This document shows, piece after piece, positions 17,331-27,474 of a DNA stretch of 64,000 bases; positions within the stretch are counted from its first letter, which is position 1, and every line of letters begins with the position of its first letter. Below the pieces are notes generated by a model. It made no database searches and was not told the origin of the DNA. It saw only the letters and a program-made list of their open reading frames with translations. The stretch spans positions 1 through 64,000 of the forward strand of contig JAGXGW010000056.1 of the NCBI GenBank assembly GCA_024636555.1, in the 5' to 3' direction. A program made the translations under genes and the position numbers. The stretch is from Paracoccaceae bacterium. Its GTDB lineage: Bacteria > Pseudomonadota > Alphaproteobacteria > Rhodobacterales > Rhodobacteraceae.

Positions 17331-18518
17331 TCAGAGCTCCAGCATTGTCTTGGTCAGGATATTGCGCTGGATCTCGTTCGATCCGCCGAAGATCGAGGTC
17401 TTGCGGTTGTTGAAATAGCGCGCGGCATTGTTGGCGGTGCCCTCCGGCCCGAACATGATGTTGCCATCGGTCATCGCGCCGGGGAACGGGGCGGCAACAG
17501 GGCCAAGTGCGCGCCGCGCCAGATCCTTGAGTTCCTGATGGATCACCGTGCCCTTGATCTTGAGGATCGAAGTTTCGGGTCCGGGTGCGCCCTGCTGCTG
17601 CGCCTTGAAGAGCATCCGCAGGTTGGTGATTTTCATCGCCTCAAGGTCAATCTCTGCCTGTGCGATGCGCGCAGCGAACAGCGGATCTTCGATCAGCGGA
17701 CGGCCATTGCGGCGGATCTTGCGGGCCAGCGCCTTGACCTCTTCCAGCGATTGCATGGAGAAACCGACGCCAGCAATACCCGTGCGCTCATGCGTCAGCA
17801 GGAACTTGGCGATGGTCCAGCCCTTGTTCTCCTCGCCCACAAGATTGGCGACAGGCACGCGGACATCGGTAAAGAACACCTCGTTCACCTCGTGGCCGCC
17901 CTCGATCAGGCGGATCGGGCGCATCTCGATGCCGGGTGTGTCCAGATCGACGAGGATGAAGCTGATGCCCTCCTGCTGCTTCACTTCCGTATCGGTGCGG
18001 CACAGGCAGAAGATCTTGTTTGCGTGCTGGCCCAGCGTGGTCCATGTCTTCTGGCCGTTAATGACATATTCGTCGCCCTCGCGCACGGCGCGTGTCTTGA
18101 GGCTGGCAAGGTCGGAACCTGCACCCGGCTCGGAGTAGCCCTGACACCACCAGTCGGTGCCGTCCAGAATGCGCGGCAGGTAGTAATCCTGCTGTTCCTT
18201 GGAGCCGAAAGCCTGCAGCACCGGCCCCAGCATGTTCAGACCGAAAGGTACGATGCGCGGCGCATAGGCACGGCAGCATTCTTCCTCGAAGATATGCTTT
18301 TGCACCGGAGTCCAGCCGGGGCCGCCGAATTCGACACCCCATGTCGTGGCGAGCCAGCCCTTGGCGTTCAGGATGGCGTGCCATTCCTCGGCCATTTCCT
18401 TGGTCTGTTCGCCGCCGTTGCGAACGGCATCCGAAATCCGCTTGGGCAGATTCTCGGCCAGATAGCTGCGGACTTCTTCACGAAATGCGTTGTCTTCTGC
18501 GGAAAAACTCAGGTCCAT
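17331..18518 (-). CDS. Acyl-CoA dehydrogenase, large partner (PimC-like)
   Basis: This 395-residue FAD enzyme is complete: N-terminal MDLSFSAEDNAFREEVR, the substrate/FAD loop YSEPGAGSDLASL, NGQKTWTTLGQ, and the C-terminal FGGSNEIQRNI. It resembles the large subunit of pimeloyl-CoA dehydrogenase. Its ATG lies one base after the stop of the upstream fadB-like gene, and its own stop lies three bases before the small-partner ATG, so the three genes form a tight operon. It should introduce the alpha-beta double bond that the upstream multifunctional enzyme then hydrates and oxidises. Confidence 0.87.
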   Translation of the reverse strand: MDLSFSAEDNAFREEVRSYLAENLPKRISDAVRNGGEQTKEMAEEWHAILNAKGWLATTWGVEFGGPGWTPVQKHIFEEECCRAYAPRIVPFGLNMLGPVLQAFGSKEQQDYYLPRILDGTDWWCQGYSEPGAGSDLASLKTRAVREGDEYVINGQKTWTTLGQHANKIFCLCRTDTEVKQQEGISFILVDLDTPGIEMRPIRLIEGGHEVNEVFFTDVRVPVANLVGEENKGWTIAKFLLTHERTGIAGVGFSMQSLEEVKALARKIRRNGRPLIEDPLFAARIAQAEIDLEAMKITNLRMLFKAQQQGAPGPETSILKIKGTVIHQELKDLARRALGPVAAPFPGAMTDGNIMFGPEGTANNAARYFNNRKTSIFGGSNEIQRNILTKTMLEL

Positions 18519-18519
18519 G

Positions 18520-20619
18520 TCAGGCCTCCTTGTTCATATCAGCGAATGATGTGCCGTTCACGGCCATCTTTTCAAGCAGTGCGGGGACCTGCCAATAGGT
18601 CGCATCCTCGGCTGCATAGGCTTTGATCCGGTCAACGAGGGCTGCCGCACCGATCGTATCGGCGTAATGCAGCGGACCACCGCGATGACGCGGGAACCCG
18701 TAGCCGAACAGGAATACCATATCAACATCCAGCGGCCGCTTGGCGGTGCCATCCTCAACGACGCGGGCGGCTTCGACGATCATCGCGGTCATGTAGCGGT
18801 CCACGATCTCCTGATCGGTGAAGCTGCGCGGGGAGATGCCGGCCTTCTCGCGCTCCTCGGCGATGAAGGTCTCGACCGCCGGGTTGGGCGAGATGTCGCG
18901 GCCTTCATAGACGTAATAGCCCCTGCCGGTCTTGCGCCCGAACCAGCCTTCCTCGCAGATCCGGTCAGCTACGGCACCGGCGTAACGCTCGTTCGGGTCG
19001 CGGTTCGCCGCTTTGCGCTTGCGGGTCATCCAGCCGATATCGAGCCCCGCCAGATCGCCCACCTTGTGCGGCCCCATGGCAAAGCCGAACCCCTCAAGCG
19101 CGCGATCGACCTGCTGCGGTGTCGCGCCGTCCAGCACGAGATAGGAGGCGGTTTTGCTGTAATGCGCCAGAATGCGGTTGCCTATGAAGCCGTCACAAAC
19201 GCCCGCGCGCACGCCGACCTTGCCCAGCTTCTTGGCCAGCGCAAAGCCACTGGCGATCACATCGGGGGCGGTCTTGTCGGCAACCACGATTTCCAGCAGG
19301 CGCATCACATGGGCGGGGCTGAAGAAGTGCAGCCCGATCACATCCTGCGGGCGCGAGGTGGAGGCCGCGATCTCGTCCACATCCAGATAGGAGGTGTTGG
19401 AGGCGAGGATTGCCCCCGCCTTGCAGATCGTGTCGAGCTTGCCGAAAATGTCCTTCTTGACGGCCATGTCCTCGAACACGGCCTCGATCACCAGATCGAC
19501 ATCGGCCAGCGCCTGCATATCCAGCGAGGGCGTCAGCATCGCCTGCGTGGCGTCGCGCTTCTCAGCCTTGAGCTTGCCGCGTTTGACCGCACCATCCAGA
19601 TTGCCGCTGATCGTGGCGATACCGCGATCCAGACCGTCCTGCTTCACCTCGATCAGTGTGACCTTGAGGCCCGCCAGTAGACAGGCGGTGGCGATGCCCG
19701 ACCCCATCGTGCCGCCACCGATGACGCCGACATGCGCGATCTCGCGGGCCGGGCCTTTGGCCTCGGGAATATTGCTCACCGCACGCTCGCCGAAAAAGGC
19801 GTGGATCAGGCCGCTGCGCTGGGGCGTGTCCATACATTCCATGAAGGCGGCGCGCTCGATGGCCAGCCCCTCCGACAGGGGTTTGGTGGACGCGGCGACA
19901 GCCTCGACGCATTTATGCGGCGAGAACAGATGCGCGTGGGTCTTGCGGAGCTTGTCCGCGGTCTCGGTCAGGGCGGCGTCATCGGGAACCGTCGCGATCT
20001 GGTCGGTGCGCCGTGTCTTGAGCGACCCGGCGACCACATCCTGCGCCGCTTTCAGCGCCACCTCGCGGGGATCGCCCGCTTCCAGCCGGTCGATGATGCC
20101 CGCCTTGAGCGCCTCGTCCGCACGGACCTGACGACCCGACAGGATCATCTCCAGCGCGAAGGGAATACCCGTCAGACGCGGCAGGCGCTGCGTGCCCCCT
20201 GCCCCCGGCAGCAGACCCAGCAGGATTTCCGGCAGACCGACCTTCAACCCCTCGATCCCGATACGGGCATGGGTGGACAAAGCCAGTTCCAGCCCGCCGC
20301 CCAAAGCGGTGCCATGCAGGACCGATATGACGGGGATTTTGGAGGCTTCGATGATGTTGAACACATCAGGCAGCGCAGGCGGGACAAAGGGTTTGCCGAA
20401 TTCGCGGATATCGGCACCGGCGACGAACGTGCGGCCCGCGGCATAAATGGCAATCGCGCGGGCGCTGCCCTCCGCCGACAGGCGTTCGATCGCGTCCTGC
20501 AAGCCTTGGCGCACGGCCTGACCTGTCGCATTGACCGGCGGGTTATCGATGCAGATCAAGGCAACGTCACCTGTCCGCTCAATTGAAATGCAATCGTTGA
20601 TGGCTGTGGTATCAGTCAT
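18520..20619 (-). CDS. Enoyl-CoA hydratase/3-hydroxyacyl-CoA dehydrogenase (FadB/FadJ/PimF-like)
   Basis: From the ATG at 20619, preceded by GGGAGG, the product has 699 residues. Residues 1-200 are an enoyl-CoA hydratase/isomerase domain (oxyanion-hole [13 protein letters not shown], then [21 protein letters not shown] split over two motifs). Next is an NAD-binding domain with [10 protein letters not shown], and two C-terminal 3HCDH helical domains ([21 protein letters not shown]). It catalyses hydration and NAD-dependent oxidation in beta-oxidation. It is the first gene of the operon with the two acyl-CoA dehydrogenases. A thiolase is not present. Confidence 0.9.
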   Translation of the reverse strand: MTDTTAINDCISIERTGDVALICIDNPPVNATGQAVRQGLQDAIERLSAEGSARAIAIYAAGRTFVAGADIREFGKPFVPPALPDVFNIIEASKIPVISVLHGTALGGGLELALSTHARIGIEGLKVGLPEILLGLLPGAGGTQRLPRLTGIPFALEMILSGRQVRADEALKAGIIDRLEAGDPREVALKAAQDVVAGSLKTRRTDQIATVPDDAALTETADKLRKTHAHLFSPHKCVEAVAASTKPLSEGLAIERAAFMECMDTPQRSGLIHAFFGERAVSNIPEAKGPAREIAHVGVIGGGTMGSGIATACLLAGLKVTLIEVKQDGLDRGIATISGNLDGAVKRGKLKAEKRDATQAMLTPSLDMQALADVDLVIEAVFEDMAVKKDIFGKLDTICKAGAILASNTSYLDVDEIAASTSRPQDVIGLHFFSPAHVMRLLEIVVADKTAPDVIASGFALAKKLGKVGVRAGVCDGFIGNRILAHYSKTASYLVLDGATPQQVDRALEGFGFAMGPHKVGDLAGLDIGWMTRKRKAANRDPNERYAGAVADRICEEGWFGRKTGRGYYVYEGRDISPNPAVETFIAEEREKAGISPRSFTDQEIVDRYMTAMIVEAARVVEDGTAKRPLDVDMVFLFGYGFPRHRGGPLHYADTIGAAALVDRIKAYAAEDATYWQVPALLEKMAVNGTSFADMNKEA

Positions 20620-20746
20620 GGTATCCTCCCGAATTGCACCGGACGGTAGTGCCTCGGGCCACACCCGTCAATCAGTGGAATGCCATTTTGCCATGCGGAA
20701 TAAGCGCAGTGACGCAACGATTTTTGGTGCCATATGGCAGAACGGG

Positions 20747-22441
20747 TCAGCCGATAATCTCGAATTTTATCACATCGACCAGCCCGCGATCCGTGATTTT
20801 GAGCGCGGGTATGACCGGCAGCGCCAGAAAGGCCAGTTGCAGGAAGGGCTCTTCCAATGTCACGCCAAGGCTGCGGGCGGCGGCGCGAAGATCGACCAGA
20901 CGGTCGCGCACTACCTCGAACGGCTCGAGACTCATCAAGCCAGCGACAGGCAGCGCCAGTTCGGCCAGAACCTTGCCGTTCCTGACCACGACAAACCCGC
21001 CCTCGATCTGCCCCAGATGATTGGCTGCGCGCGCCATATCGTCATAGTCCACGCCGACCACGGCGATGTTGTGGTGATCGTGGCACACGGTCGAGGCGAT
21101 GGCACCGGCCTGTAGCCCGAAGCCGCGCACAAATCCGGTGGCGATATTGCCGTTCTTGCCGTGCCGTTCGATCACCGCGATCTTGATCAGGTCGCGGGCC
21201 GGATCGGGGCGTTTGTCGCCATCGGTGATCGGGATCACCTCGTGCAGATGTTCGGTGATGATCTTGCCTTCGCGTATGCCGATCACATCCGTTGTTTCGC
21301 GGTTGCCGCCAGTGCGGAAATCCCGCGCCGTGACAGGCGGGGCCTTGACGGAGGACCGCCCGACGGGCGGGACCGAGGGGCGTGCAGCAAAGGCGGCATC
21401 GCTCACCTGCACGCCGCCGCAAAAGACCATTCGTGCGTGGCATCCCTCAAGACTGTCCAGCGCCACGATATCGGCGCGTTTGCCCGGCGCGATAAGGCCG
21501 CGATCCTTCAACCCGAACGCCTCTGCCGCAGACAGGCTGGCGGCGCGGTAAGCAGCCAGCGCAGGCACACCACGCGCGATCAGGCTACGGATCATGTAAT
21601 CGAGATGACCATGCTCCGCGATATCCAACGGATTGCGGTCATCGGTACACAGGCACATGTAAGGCGCCGTCAGATCGTCGAGCAGTGGCGCGAGAGCGTC
21701 CATATCCTTGCTGACAGAGCCTTCGCGGATCAACACCCGCATGCCCTTTTGCAGCTTCTCGCGGGCCTCTGCGGCGGTTGTCGCCTCGTGTTCGGTGCGG
21801 ATACCCGCAGCAATATAGCCGTTGAGATCACGGCCCGTCAGCTGCGGAGCATGGCCGTCGATATGGCCGCCCCTGAACAGGTCGAGCTTGGCCAGCAGCC
21901 CCGGATCGGCGGCCAATACGCCGGGGTAGTTCATCATCTCGGCCAATCCGATGCCCGAAAGGTGGTCCATCAGCGCCGCCAGTTCCGCAGCCTCGATCCG
22001 CGCGCCTGCGGTTTCCATCTCGGTCGAGGGCACGCAGGAGGACAGTTGCACGCGAATATCCATCAGCGTGTGTTCGGAGGCCTGCTGGAAATAGCGGATG
22101 CCGTCAGAGCCGATAACATTGGCAATTTCGTGAGGGTCGCAGATCGCCGTGGTGACCCCGCGCGGCGCAACGCAGCGGTCGAACTCGAACGGCGTGACCA
22201 GCGAGCTTTCGATATGCAGATGGGTGTCGATAAAACCCGGCACAAGGATCAGCCCGGTCACGTCGATGACCTGCCGCCCCTCGTAGCTGGCACAGGTACC
22301 CACGATGGTCTCGCCGCAGATGGCGACGTCGCCCTCAAGCAGCGCGCCGGTAACCAGATCCAGCACCTTGCCGCCCCGCAACACGAGATCGGCGGCGGTT
22401 TGCCCGCGGCCCTGTGCAATCAGATCGGATAGCGGTGTCAT
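20747..22441 (-). CDS. ade: Adenine deaminase
   Basis: From the ATG at 22441 (after GGAGG) the protein has 564 residues. It has the amidohydrolase metal site DTHLHIESS (residues 72-80), [11 protein letters not shown], and the family-specific C-terminal [12 protein letters not shown]. Adenine deaminase (Ade/YicP type) converts adenine to hypoxanthine and ammonia. It lies downstream of an M20-type amidohydrolase on the same strand with 69 bases between, so a purine-nitrogen unit is likely. Confidence 0.93.
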   Translation of the reverse strand: MTPLSDLIAQGRGQTAADLVLRGGKVLDLVTGALLEGDVAICGETIVGTCASYEGRQVIDVTGLILVPGFIDTHLHIESSLVTPFEFDRCVAPRGVTTAICDPHEIANVIGSDGIRYFQQASEHTLMDIRVQLSSCVPSTEMETAGARIEAAELAALMDHLSGIGLAEMMNYPGVLAADPGLLAKLDLFRGGHIDGHAPQLTGRDLNGYIAAGIRTEHEATTAAEAREKLQKGMRVLIREGSVSKDMDALAPLLDDLTAPYMCLCTDDRNPLDIAEHGHLDYMIRSLIARGVPALAAYRAASLSAAEAFGLKDRGLIAPGKRADIVALDSLEGCHARMVFCGGVQVSDAAFAARPSVPPVGRSSVKAPPVTARDFRTGGNRETTDVIGIREGKIITEHLHEVIPITDGDKRPDPARDLIKIAVIERHGKNGNIATGFVRGFGLQAGAIASTVCHDHHNIAVVGVDYDDMARAANHLGQIEGGFVVVRNGKVLAELALPVAGLMSLEPFEVVRDRLVDLRAAARSLGVTLEEPFLQLAFLALPVIPALKITDRGLVDVIKFEIIG

Positions 22442-22481
22442 GCTATATATCCTCCGCGCTTGGTGCATCCGCCCCATAAAG

Positions 22482-22505
22482 CCGGATATCTGAGGCAAGA
22501 AGAAG
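22482..22505 (-). repeat. Degenerate copy of the post-stop repeat element
   Basis: On the minus strand CTTCTTCTTGCC (22505-22494) starts five bases after the amidohydrolase stop and is followed by TCAGATATCCGG, but the hairpins seen in copies 1 and 2 are missing. Confidence 0.5.
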
Positions 22506-22510
22506 CAGGG

Positions 22511-23716
22511 TCATCGCACGTTTGCAAGCGCGGGCAAGGCGCGGGCCATGACGTTGAGGCCAGCGACCAGATCATCCTCCGCCGTGTCCTCGGTGAAAGC
22601 ATGGCTGATCCCGCCGATGGAGGGCACGAACATCATCGCCGCAGGCATCAGCGCGGCGACATTGGTGGCATCATGCAAGGCGCCGGATTGCATATCGCGC
22701 CAGCGTCCGGGGACCAGTTCGGTGGCAGCGGCGCTGAGAGCCGCGCGCAGCGCTGGGTCCATCGCCACAGGCTCCAGCCCCAGCATGCCGGAAAAGGACA
22801 GCGTCATGCCATGCTCAGCCGCGATTTCTGCGGCGGTCTGGCGTATGACGTCCTCCATCCGTTTCAGGCGGGTGCTGTCACCGTCGCGCCACTGCATCGA
22901 GAAGGTGACCCGCCCGGGCACGATGGAATGGGCGCCGGGATGCAGGCTGACATGGCCGATGGTCCAGACCGATTGCGGGGTGACGATGTTGCGGAGCCGG
23001 TCGTTGAGCGCGGTGTTGAACGCCGACAGCGCCTGAAACGCATCGCGACGGCGGTGCATCGGGGTGGTGCCCGCATGGTTCTGCTCGCCCTCCATTGTGA
23101 CGGTCATGTCGCGGATGCCGACGATATCCGTTACCACCCCGATAGCCTCGCCGGCCTCGTGCAGCCAAGGCCCCTGCTCGATATGGCACTCCACAAAGCC
23201 GGTGAAGCGTGCGGGGTCGATGCGCTCGCCTGCCAGATGCGCCATACCGGCGCGCGCCTGCGCGAAGCTGACACCTGCGCTGTCGGTCAGGGCGTCCGCG
23301 CGGTCCAGCGGCAGGTGTCCCGCCCAGATCGCGCTGCCTGTGGTGACGCCGAGACGGCCCTCCTCGTCCTGAAAATTGGCCACGGAAACAGCCGGTCCGC
23401 CCGCCTCTTGCGAGGCCCGCGCCACTTCCAAGGCCATGACGACACCCAGCGCGCCGTCAAGCCAGCCGCCTTCGGGCTGGCTGTCGCTATGCGACCCCAT
23501 CAGCAGCGAGCGCCCCTCGGCCAGACCGAACAGATTGCCCACCGCATCAAAACGCGGCTCCAGCCCCGCCGCGCGCATCCGTTCGGCCAGCCATTCCCGC
23601 GCCGCAATATCGGCGGGCGAGAACGCTGGCCGCACAACGCCTTTGCCCACGCCGGAGGCCCCGAATTGCCGCAGGTCGTGGAGATCCTGTAGAAACCGCT
23701 CGCTGTTCACCTGCAT
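22511..23716 (-). CDS. M20-family hydantoinase/carbamoylase-type amidohydrolase
   Basis: The product is 401 residues from the ATG at 23716. This start is chosen over the one at 23722 because AGGAG is 8 bases from it and only 2 from the other. It has the dinuclear metal site of allantoate amidohydrolase/N-carbamoyl-amino-acid hydrolase: [30 protein letters not shown], and HAGTTPM with the MHRRRDA segment. These enzymes hydrolyse ureido or carbamoyl groups. The downstream adenine deaminase favours a ureide/purine role, but an N-carbamoyl-amino acid substrate cannot be excluded. Confidence 0.85.
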   Translation of the reverse strand: MQVNSERFLQDLHDLRQFGASGVGKGVVRPAFSPADIAAREWLAERMRAAGLEPRFDAVGNLFGLAEGRSLLMGSHSDSQPEGGWLDGALGVVMALEVARASQEAGGPAVSVANFQDEEGRLGVTTGSAIWAGHLPLDRADALTDSAGVSFAQARAGMAHLAGERIDPARFTGFVECHIEQGPWLHEAGEAIGVVTDIVGIRDMTVTMEGEQNHAGTTPMHRRRDAFQALSAFNTALNDRLRNIVTPQSVWTIGHVSLHPGAHSIVPGRVTFSMQWRDGDSTRLKRMEDVIRQTAAEIAAEHGMTLSFSGMLGLEPVAMDPALRAALSAAATELVPGRWRDMQSGALHDATNVAALMPAAMMFVPSIGGISHAFTEDTAEDDLVAGLNVMARALPALANVR

Positions 23717-23852
23717 TGCCATATCTCCTGTCCGCGTGACCCCTTGCCCCGTACAAAACCTTGATCCGCAGGGGATGTCCATCCGCCGCTTTGCCGGTTG
23801 TCTTGGTCTGCGCTCTGTCCTAGGTCTGCCGCGCAGCAAGGCGGAGGCCCCG

Positions 23853-24512
23853 ATGTCACAGATCACACTTGTCCGTCACGGGCAGGCCCAAACCGGGGCG
23901 CGGGATGAACACGCCTATGACAGCCTCAGCCCTTTGGGTCATCAGCAAGCCGCATGGCTGGGTGAACATCTGACCGACACCCGCGAGACGATCGAGCGGG
24001 TCTATTGCGGCACCCTGATCCGCCATATCGAGACCGCAGCGGCGATGGGCGCGGGCCAGCATGCCGAGATCGTGCAGGATGCCCGGCTCAACGAGATGGA
24101 GTTCTTCACCCTCGCACAGCTTTACGGCACGCAGCACGGCGCGGCGCTGCCCGACACGCGCGAAGGGTTCGTGACCTATATGCCGCGCCTGCTGGCCGCG
24201 TGGGAAGCAGGCGAGATCGACACGCCGCCCGAGACCTTCACCGCGTTCCAAAGCCGCGTCGCCGATGCCATGGCCGAGATCGCAGCGGGGCGCGGGCCTG
24301 CGCTGGTGGTCACCTCCGGCGGGCTGATCGGGATGGTATTGCGCCAGACGATGGGGCTTGGCACGCCAGCCTTCGCAAAGGCCTGTATCGCGATCATGAA
24401 CACCTCTGTGCATCGCCTGCACCGTCTGGGCAGCGAGATGGCGCTGACGCAGTTCAACGCCGTGCCGCATCTGGATCATCCTGACCGGCAATATGCACAA
24501 ACGCATCTTTAA
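23853..24512 (+). CDS. Histidine phosphatase family protein
   Basis: The 219-residue protein begins [12 protein letters not shown], the RHG catalytic motif of phosphoglycerate-mutase-like phosphatases (His9 phosphoacceptor). A second conserved histidine is replaced in position by the [13 protein letters not shown] segment, so the usual SHG-type second histidine is not obvious. The start is the ATG at 23853 after GGAGG. It is divergent from the amidohydrolase and 57 bases ahead of the saccharopine operon. Substrate unknown. Confidence 0.82.
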   Translation: MSQITLVRHGQAQTGARDEHAYDSLSPLGHQQAAWLGEHLTDTRETIERVYCGTLIRHIETAAAMGAGQHAEIVQDARLNEMEFFTLAQLYGTQHGAALPDTREGFVTYMPRLLAAWEAGEIDTPPETFTAFQSRVADAMAEIAAGRGPALVVTSGGLIGMVLRQTMGLGTPAFAKACIAIMNTSVHRLHRLGSEMALTQFNAVPHLDHPDRQYAQTHL

Positions 24513-24569
24513 GCCGCGCATACCCTTGGCTATGCTGCGCGCAACATCACCTGCTGAAAGACACATCAC

Positions 24570-25625
24570 ATGACGCATCTCTGGGTCCGCGCCGAGCAGC
24601 GGGAGAACGAGGAACGGGTTGGTCTGACCCCGGATGGCTGTGCCGCCCTGATCGCGGCAGGCATCCGCGTCACGGTCGAGGAGAGCGATGTGCGGGCCAT
24701 TTCCATCGAAGGCTATCGCAAGGCCGGAGCCGAGATCGCAGCACAGAACTCTTGGCCGCAAGCACCCCAGGATGCGATCATCTTTGGCCTCAAGGAACTG
24801 CCCGAGGATGGCACACCCCTGCCACATCGCCACATCATGTTCGGCCATGCGTTCAAGGGTCAGCCTGCGGGGCAGGACCTGCTCCGCCGGTTCAAGGCGG
24901 GCGGCGGCACGCTCTATGATCTGGAATATCTGGTCGACACATACGGACGCCGTGTTGCGGCGTTCGGCTATTGGGCGGGGTTTGCCGGAGCGGCGGTCGC
25001 GCTCAAATGCTGGCTGGCCCAGCAGCGCCACGAGATCTGCGGCCCTGTCGGGGTGTATGCCGGACGCGATGCGCTGGTGGCGGACCTGACCGAGGAGATG
25101 CGCCGCATCGAGGAGGCCCCGCCCCGCGCCATCGTGATCGGTGCGCTGGGGCGTGTTGGCACCGGCGCTTCCGATCTGTGCGAGGCGATGGGCATGAAAG
25201 TGACACGCTGGGACATGGCCGAAACGGCCGGCGGTGGCCCCTTCCCGCAGATCATGGACCACGAGATCTTTCTCAACTGTATCCTCGCACGGCCCGGCAC
25301 ACCCGTTTTCGTGCCAGCAACTGCCGCGCAAGAGCCGCGCCGCCTGACCGTGATCGGTGATATCGCCTGCGATCCGACCAGCGACTTTTCCCCCATCAAG
25401 TTCTATGACCGCACAACCACATGGGCCGCGCCCGCCCTGCGCGTGCATGACGCGCCGCCACTGGATGTGACCGCGATCGACAATCTGCCGTCGATGCTCC
25501 CGGTGGAAAGCTCTCAGGATTACGCGGCACAGCTTTTGCCCAGCCTGACGACACTCACGGATCTGGAAAGTGGTGTCTGGGGGCGGGCCCGGGACACCTA
25601 TGTGACTCATCTGGCAAAGGTCTGA
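24570..25625 (+). CDS. Saccharopine dehydrogenase (lysine-forming type, LYS1-like)
   Basis: The 351-residue protein has the alanine dehydrogenase/LYS1-type N-terminus (WVRAEQRENEERVGLTP) and a Rossmann segment VIGALGRVGTGA near residue 190. This family interconverts saccharopine and lysine plus 2-oxoglutarate with NAD(P). In bacteria of this group the saccharopine route works in lysine degradation. Its stop and the SemiSWEET ATG are one base apart, and a second saccharopine dehydrogenase follows, so the two steps of the pathway are encoded together as separate proteins. Confidence 0.88.
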   Translation: MTHLWVRAEQRENEERVGLTPDGCAALIAAGIRVTVEESDVRAISIEGYRKAGAEIAAQNSWPQAPQDAIIFGLKELPEDGTPLPHRHIMFGHAFKGQPAGQDLLRRFKAGGGTLYDLEYLVDTYGRRVAAFGYWAGFAGAAVALKCWLAQQRHEICGPVGVYAGRDALVADLTEEMRRIEEAPPRAIVIGALGRVGTGASDLCEAMGMKVTRWDMAETAGGGPFPQIMDHEIFLNCILARPGTPVFVPATAAQEPRRLTVIGDIACDPTSDFSPIKFYDRTTTWAAPALRVHDAPPLDVTAIDNLPSMLPVESSQDYAAQLLPSLTTLTDLESGVWGRARDTYVTHLAKV

Positions 25626-25626
25626 C

Positions 25627-25878
25627 ATGACACCCCTTTACATCGGCTATGCCGCTGCCATGCTGGGCACGATCTGCTGGATCCCGCAGGCGTTACAGGT
25701 CTGGCGTACGCGCGACACGCGCAGCCTTTCGCTGAGCGCGCAGGTGCTGTTTCTGGCCACGGTCACCCTATGGCTCGCCTACGGGGTCATGATCATGGAT
25801 TGGCCTTTGATCCTGGCGAATATCGTATCGGTATCGGCGATGATCGCCATCGTGACGGCCAAACTGAAATTCAAGTAA
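25627..25878 (+). CDS. SemiSWEET (PQ-loop) small transporter
   Basis: The 83-residue protein has three membrane helices and the PQ-loop motif CWIPQALQVWRTRDTRS (P20, Q21), the SemiSWEET design in which a dimer forms a six-helix pore. Known SemiSWEETs carry sugars. Here the gene lies inside the saccharopine operon, one base after the first dehydrogenase and 14 bases before the second, with the AAGGAAAGG of the next gene directly behind it. A role in moving lysine, saccharopine or another operon metabolite is therefore possible but untested. Confidence 0.85.
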   Translation: MTPLYIGYAAAMLGTICWIPQALQVWRTRDTRSLSLSAQVLFLATVTLWLAYGVMIMDWPLILANIVSVSAMIAIVTAKLKFK

Positions 25879-25892
25879 GGAAAGGAAAGCCC

Positions 25893-27038
25893 ATGACAAT
25901 CCATTGGTGCGGAACCGGCCTGTCAGCCGTCCCCGGCCTGCGTCGCCTGATCGAGGCGGGGCATGACGTGACCGTCTGGAACCGTTCGACGGACAAGGCG
26001 CAGGACGCCGTGGGCGATCTGACGGACCGGATCAAGGCCTTCGACATCGAGGCACTGGGCGCAGACCTGCAAAAGGGCGATGTCGTCGTGTCCATGCTGC
26101 CCGCCGACTGGCATGTGCCTCTGGCGCAGCTTTGCCTTACGAAGGACGCGCATTTCGTCTCCTCCTCCTATATCGCGCCCGAAATGCGCGCGCTGGACGA
26201 GGCATTCCGCGAGAAGGGCCTGCACTCGGTCAACGAGGTCGGGCTTGACCCGGGCATCGACCATCTGATGGCACATCATCTCGTGGCCGCCTACCGCGCC
26301 TCGGATGCCTATGATGCGGGCAATGAACTCTCGTTCTTGTCCTACTGCGGCGGTGTGCCCAAGATCCCGAACCCGTTCCGGTACAAATTCAGCTGGTCGC
26401 CGCTGGGCGTGCTCAAGGCTTTGCGCTCGCCATCACGCTCGGTCCGCGACTTCTCCGAACTGCGGGTGGATCGTCCGTGGAATGCGCTGAGCAGCTATGA
26501 TGCGCCATTGCCCACGCCCGAGACATTCGAGGTCTATCCGAACCGCGATTCCGTGCCGTTCATGCAGGACTACCGCTTTGACCCGGAATGGCCCGTGCGC
26601 GACTTCGTCCGCGGCACCTTGCGCCTGAACGGCTGGTCCGAGGCGTGGGCCGATGTTTTCGCCGAGATCGAGCGCCTTTCCGGCCCCGAAGGCGATGCGC
26701 GCCTCAAGGAGATGTCCGATCAGTTCTGGGCCGAGAATGCCTATGATGAGGGCGAACCGGACCGTGTGGTGTTGTGCGTCGAACTGAAGGCTGAAAAAGA
26801 CGGCCAAACCGTGTGGCACAAATCCTATGTGATGGATGCATGGGGCGATGCACACAGCACGGCCATGGCGCGCCTTGTCTCGGTGCCGGTCTCGCTGGCT
26901 GTCGAGGCCGTTCTTTCGGGCGAGGTGCCGACAGGCGTGACCGCCGCGCCGCATGATCCCAAGCTGATCGAGAGCTGGATGGCAGAAATCGGCAAACTGG
27001 CCCAGCATCTGCAGATCGTGGACCGCACGGCGGCCTGA
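25893..27038 (+). CDS. Saccharopine dehydrogenase (glutamate-forming type, LYS9-like)
   Basis: The 381-residue protein starts MTIHWCGTGLSAVPGL, a short Rossmann loop. It contains the NEVGLDPGIDHLMAHH region (near residue 120) and a YCGGVPKIPNPFRYKFSWSP-like segment (split here) typical of saccharopine reductase/LYS9. It forms glutamate and 2-aminoadipate semialdehyde from saccharopine. ATG at 25893 is preceded by GGAAAGG. It is the last gene of the operon and is followed by a strong terminator. Confidence 0.9.
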   Translation: MTIHWCGTGLSAVPGLRRLIEAGHDVTVWNRSTDKAQDAVGDLTDRIKAFDIEALGADLQKGDVVVSMLPADWHVPLAQLCLTKDAHFVSSSYIAPEMRALDEAFREKGLHSVNEVGLDPGIDHLMAHHLVAAYRASDAYDAGNELSFLSYCGGVPKIPNPFRYKFSWSPLGVLKALRSPSRSVRDFSELRVDRPWNALSSYDAPLPTPETFEVYPNRDSVPFMQDYRFDPEWPVRDFVRGTLRLNGWSEAWADVFAEIERLSGPEGDARLKEMSDQFWAENAYDEGEPDRVVLCVELKAEKDGQTVWHKSYVMDAWGDAHSTAMARLVSVPVSLAVEAVLSGEVPTGVTAAPHDPKLIESWMAEIGKLAQHLQIVDRTAA

Positions 27039-27080
27039 TCAATCGCGTCCGGCCCTATGAAACCACCTTCAAGATGAAGA

Positions 27081-27116
27081 AAACCCCGCCCCGGACGAAC
27101 CGGAGCGGGGTTTTTT
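27081..27116 (+). terminator. Terminator of the saccharopine operon
   Basis: AACCCCGC-C-CCGG pairs with CCGG-A-GCGGGGTT (one internal mismatch) around a five-base loop, followed by TTTTTT, 43 bases after the stop. Confidence 0.92.
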
Positions 27117-27171
27117 GAACAACGGGAAGCTGTCCATAGACGCGGGGGAGGAACCGCGCCGGTTGGTGCGA

Positions 27172-27474
27172 TTACCGGGGGCCGAACGTCACGGCGCTGT
27201 TGTCGGACGTAGAGGCAAAGCTGTAGACGGTCACCTGACCGTTTTCGGCAATTGCCTGATCGCGTGGCACCAGGATCAGGCCGGCATTGACCATCGAGGG
27301 TGCACCGGCGGTGGCCGTTGCCGTGTCGCTGCCGTTGATGCCGCGGTCACGCTCGAATACGGTCACGGTTGCCGGCTCCGAACGGGTCATCAGCGTATCT
27401 GTCGTAGCGGGTGTAGCATAAGCGGCCGAACCGAATGTGGCGGCGGCGATCGCGGTCATGATAATGCGTTTCAT
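27172..27474 (-). CDS. Small secreted protein of unknown function
   Basis: The 100-residue product has a clear Sec signal peptide (MKRIIMTAIAAATFGSAAYA, cleavage after residue 20). A Thr/Ser/Ala-rich, polar mature part of about 80 residues follows, without cysteine. I do not recognise the family. The gene stands alone, facing the end of the saccharopine operon, with a long AT-rich upstream region. A short extracytoplasmic protein is all that can be stated. Confidence 0.7.
   Translation of the reverse strand: MKRIIMTAIAAATFGSAAYATPATTDTLMTRSEPATVTVFERDRGINGSDTATATAGAPSMVNAGLILVPRDQAIAENGQVTVYSFASTSDNSAVTFGPR

Noticed and set aside
23856-25628. A 590-codon open frame on the minus strand across the histidine phosphatase and the first saccharopine dehydrogenase
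   Set aside because: Its translation is rich in His, Arg, Gly and Asp without family motifs; both genes on the plus strand have clear catalytic signatures and ribosome sites. Long antisense frames are expected in GC-rich DNA.
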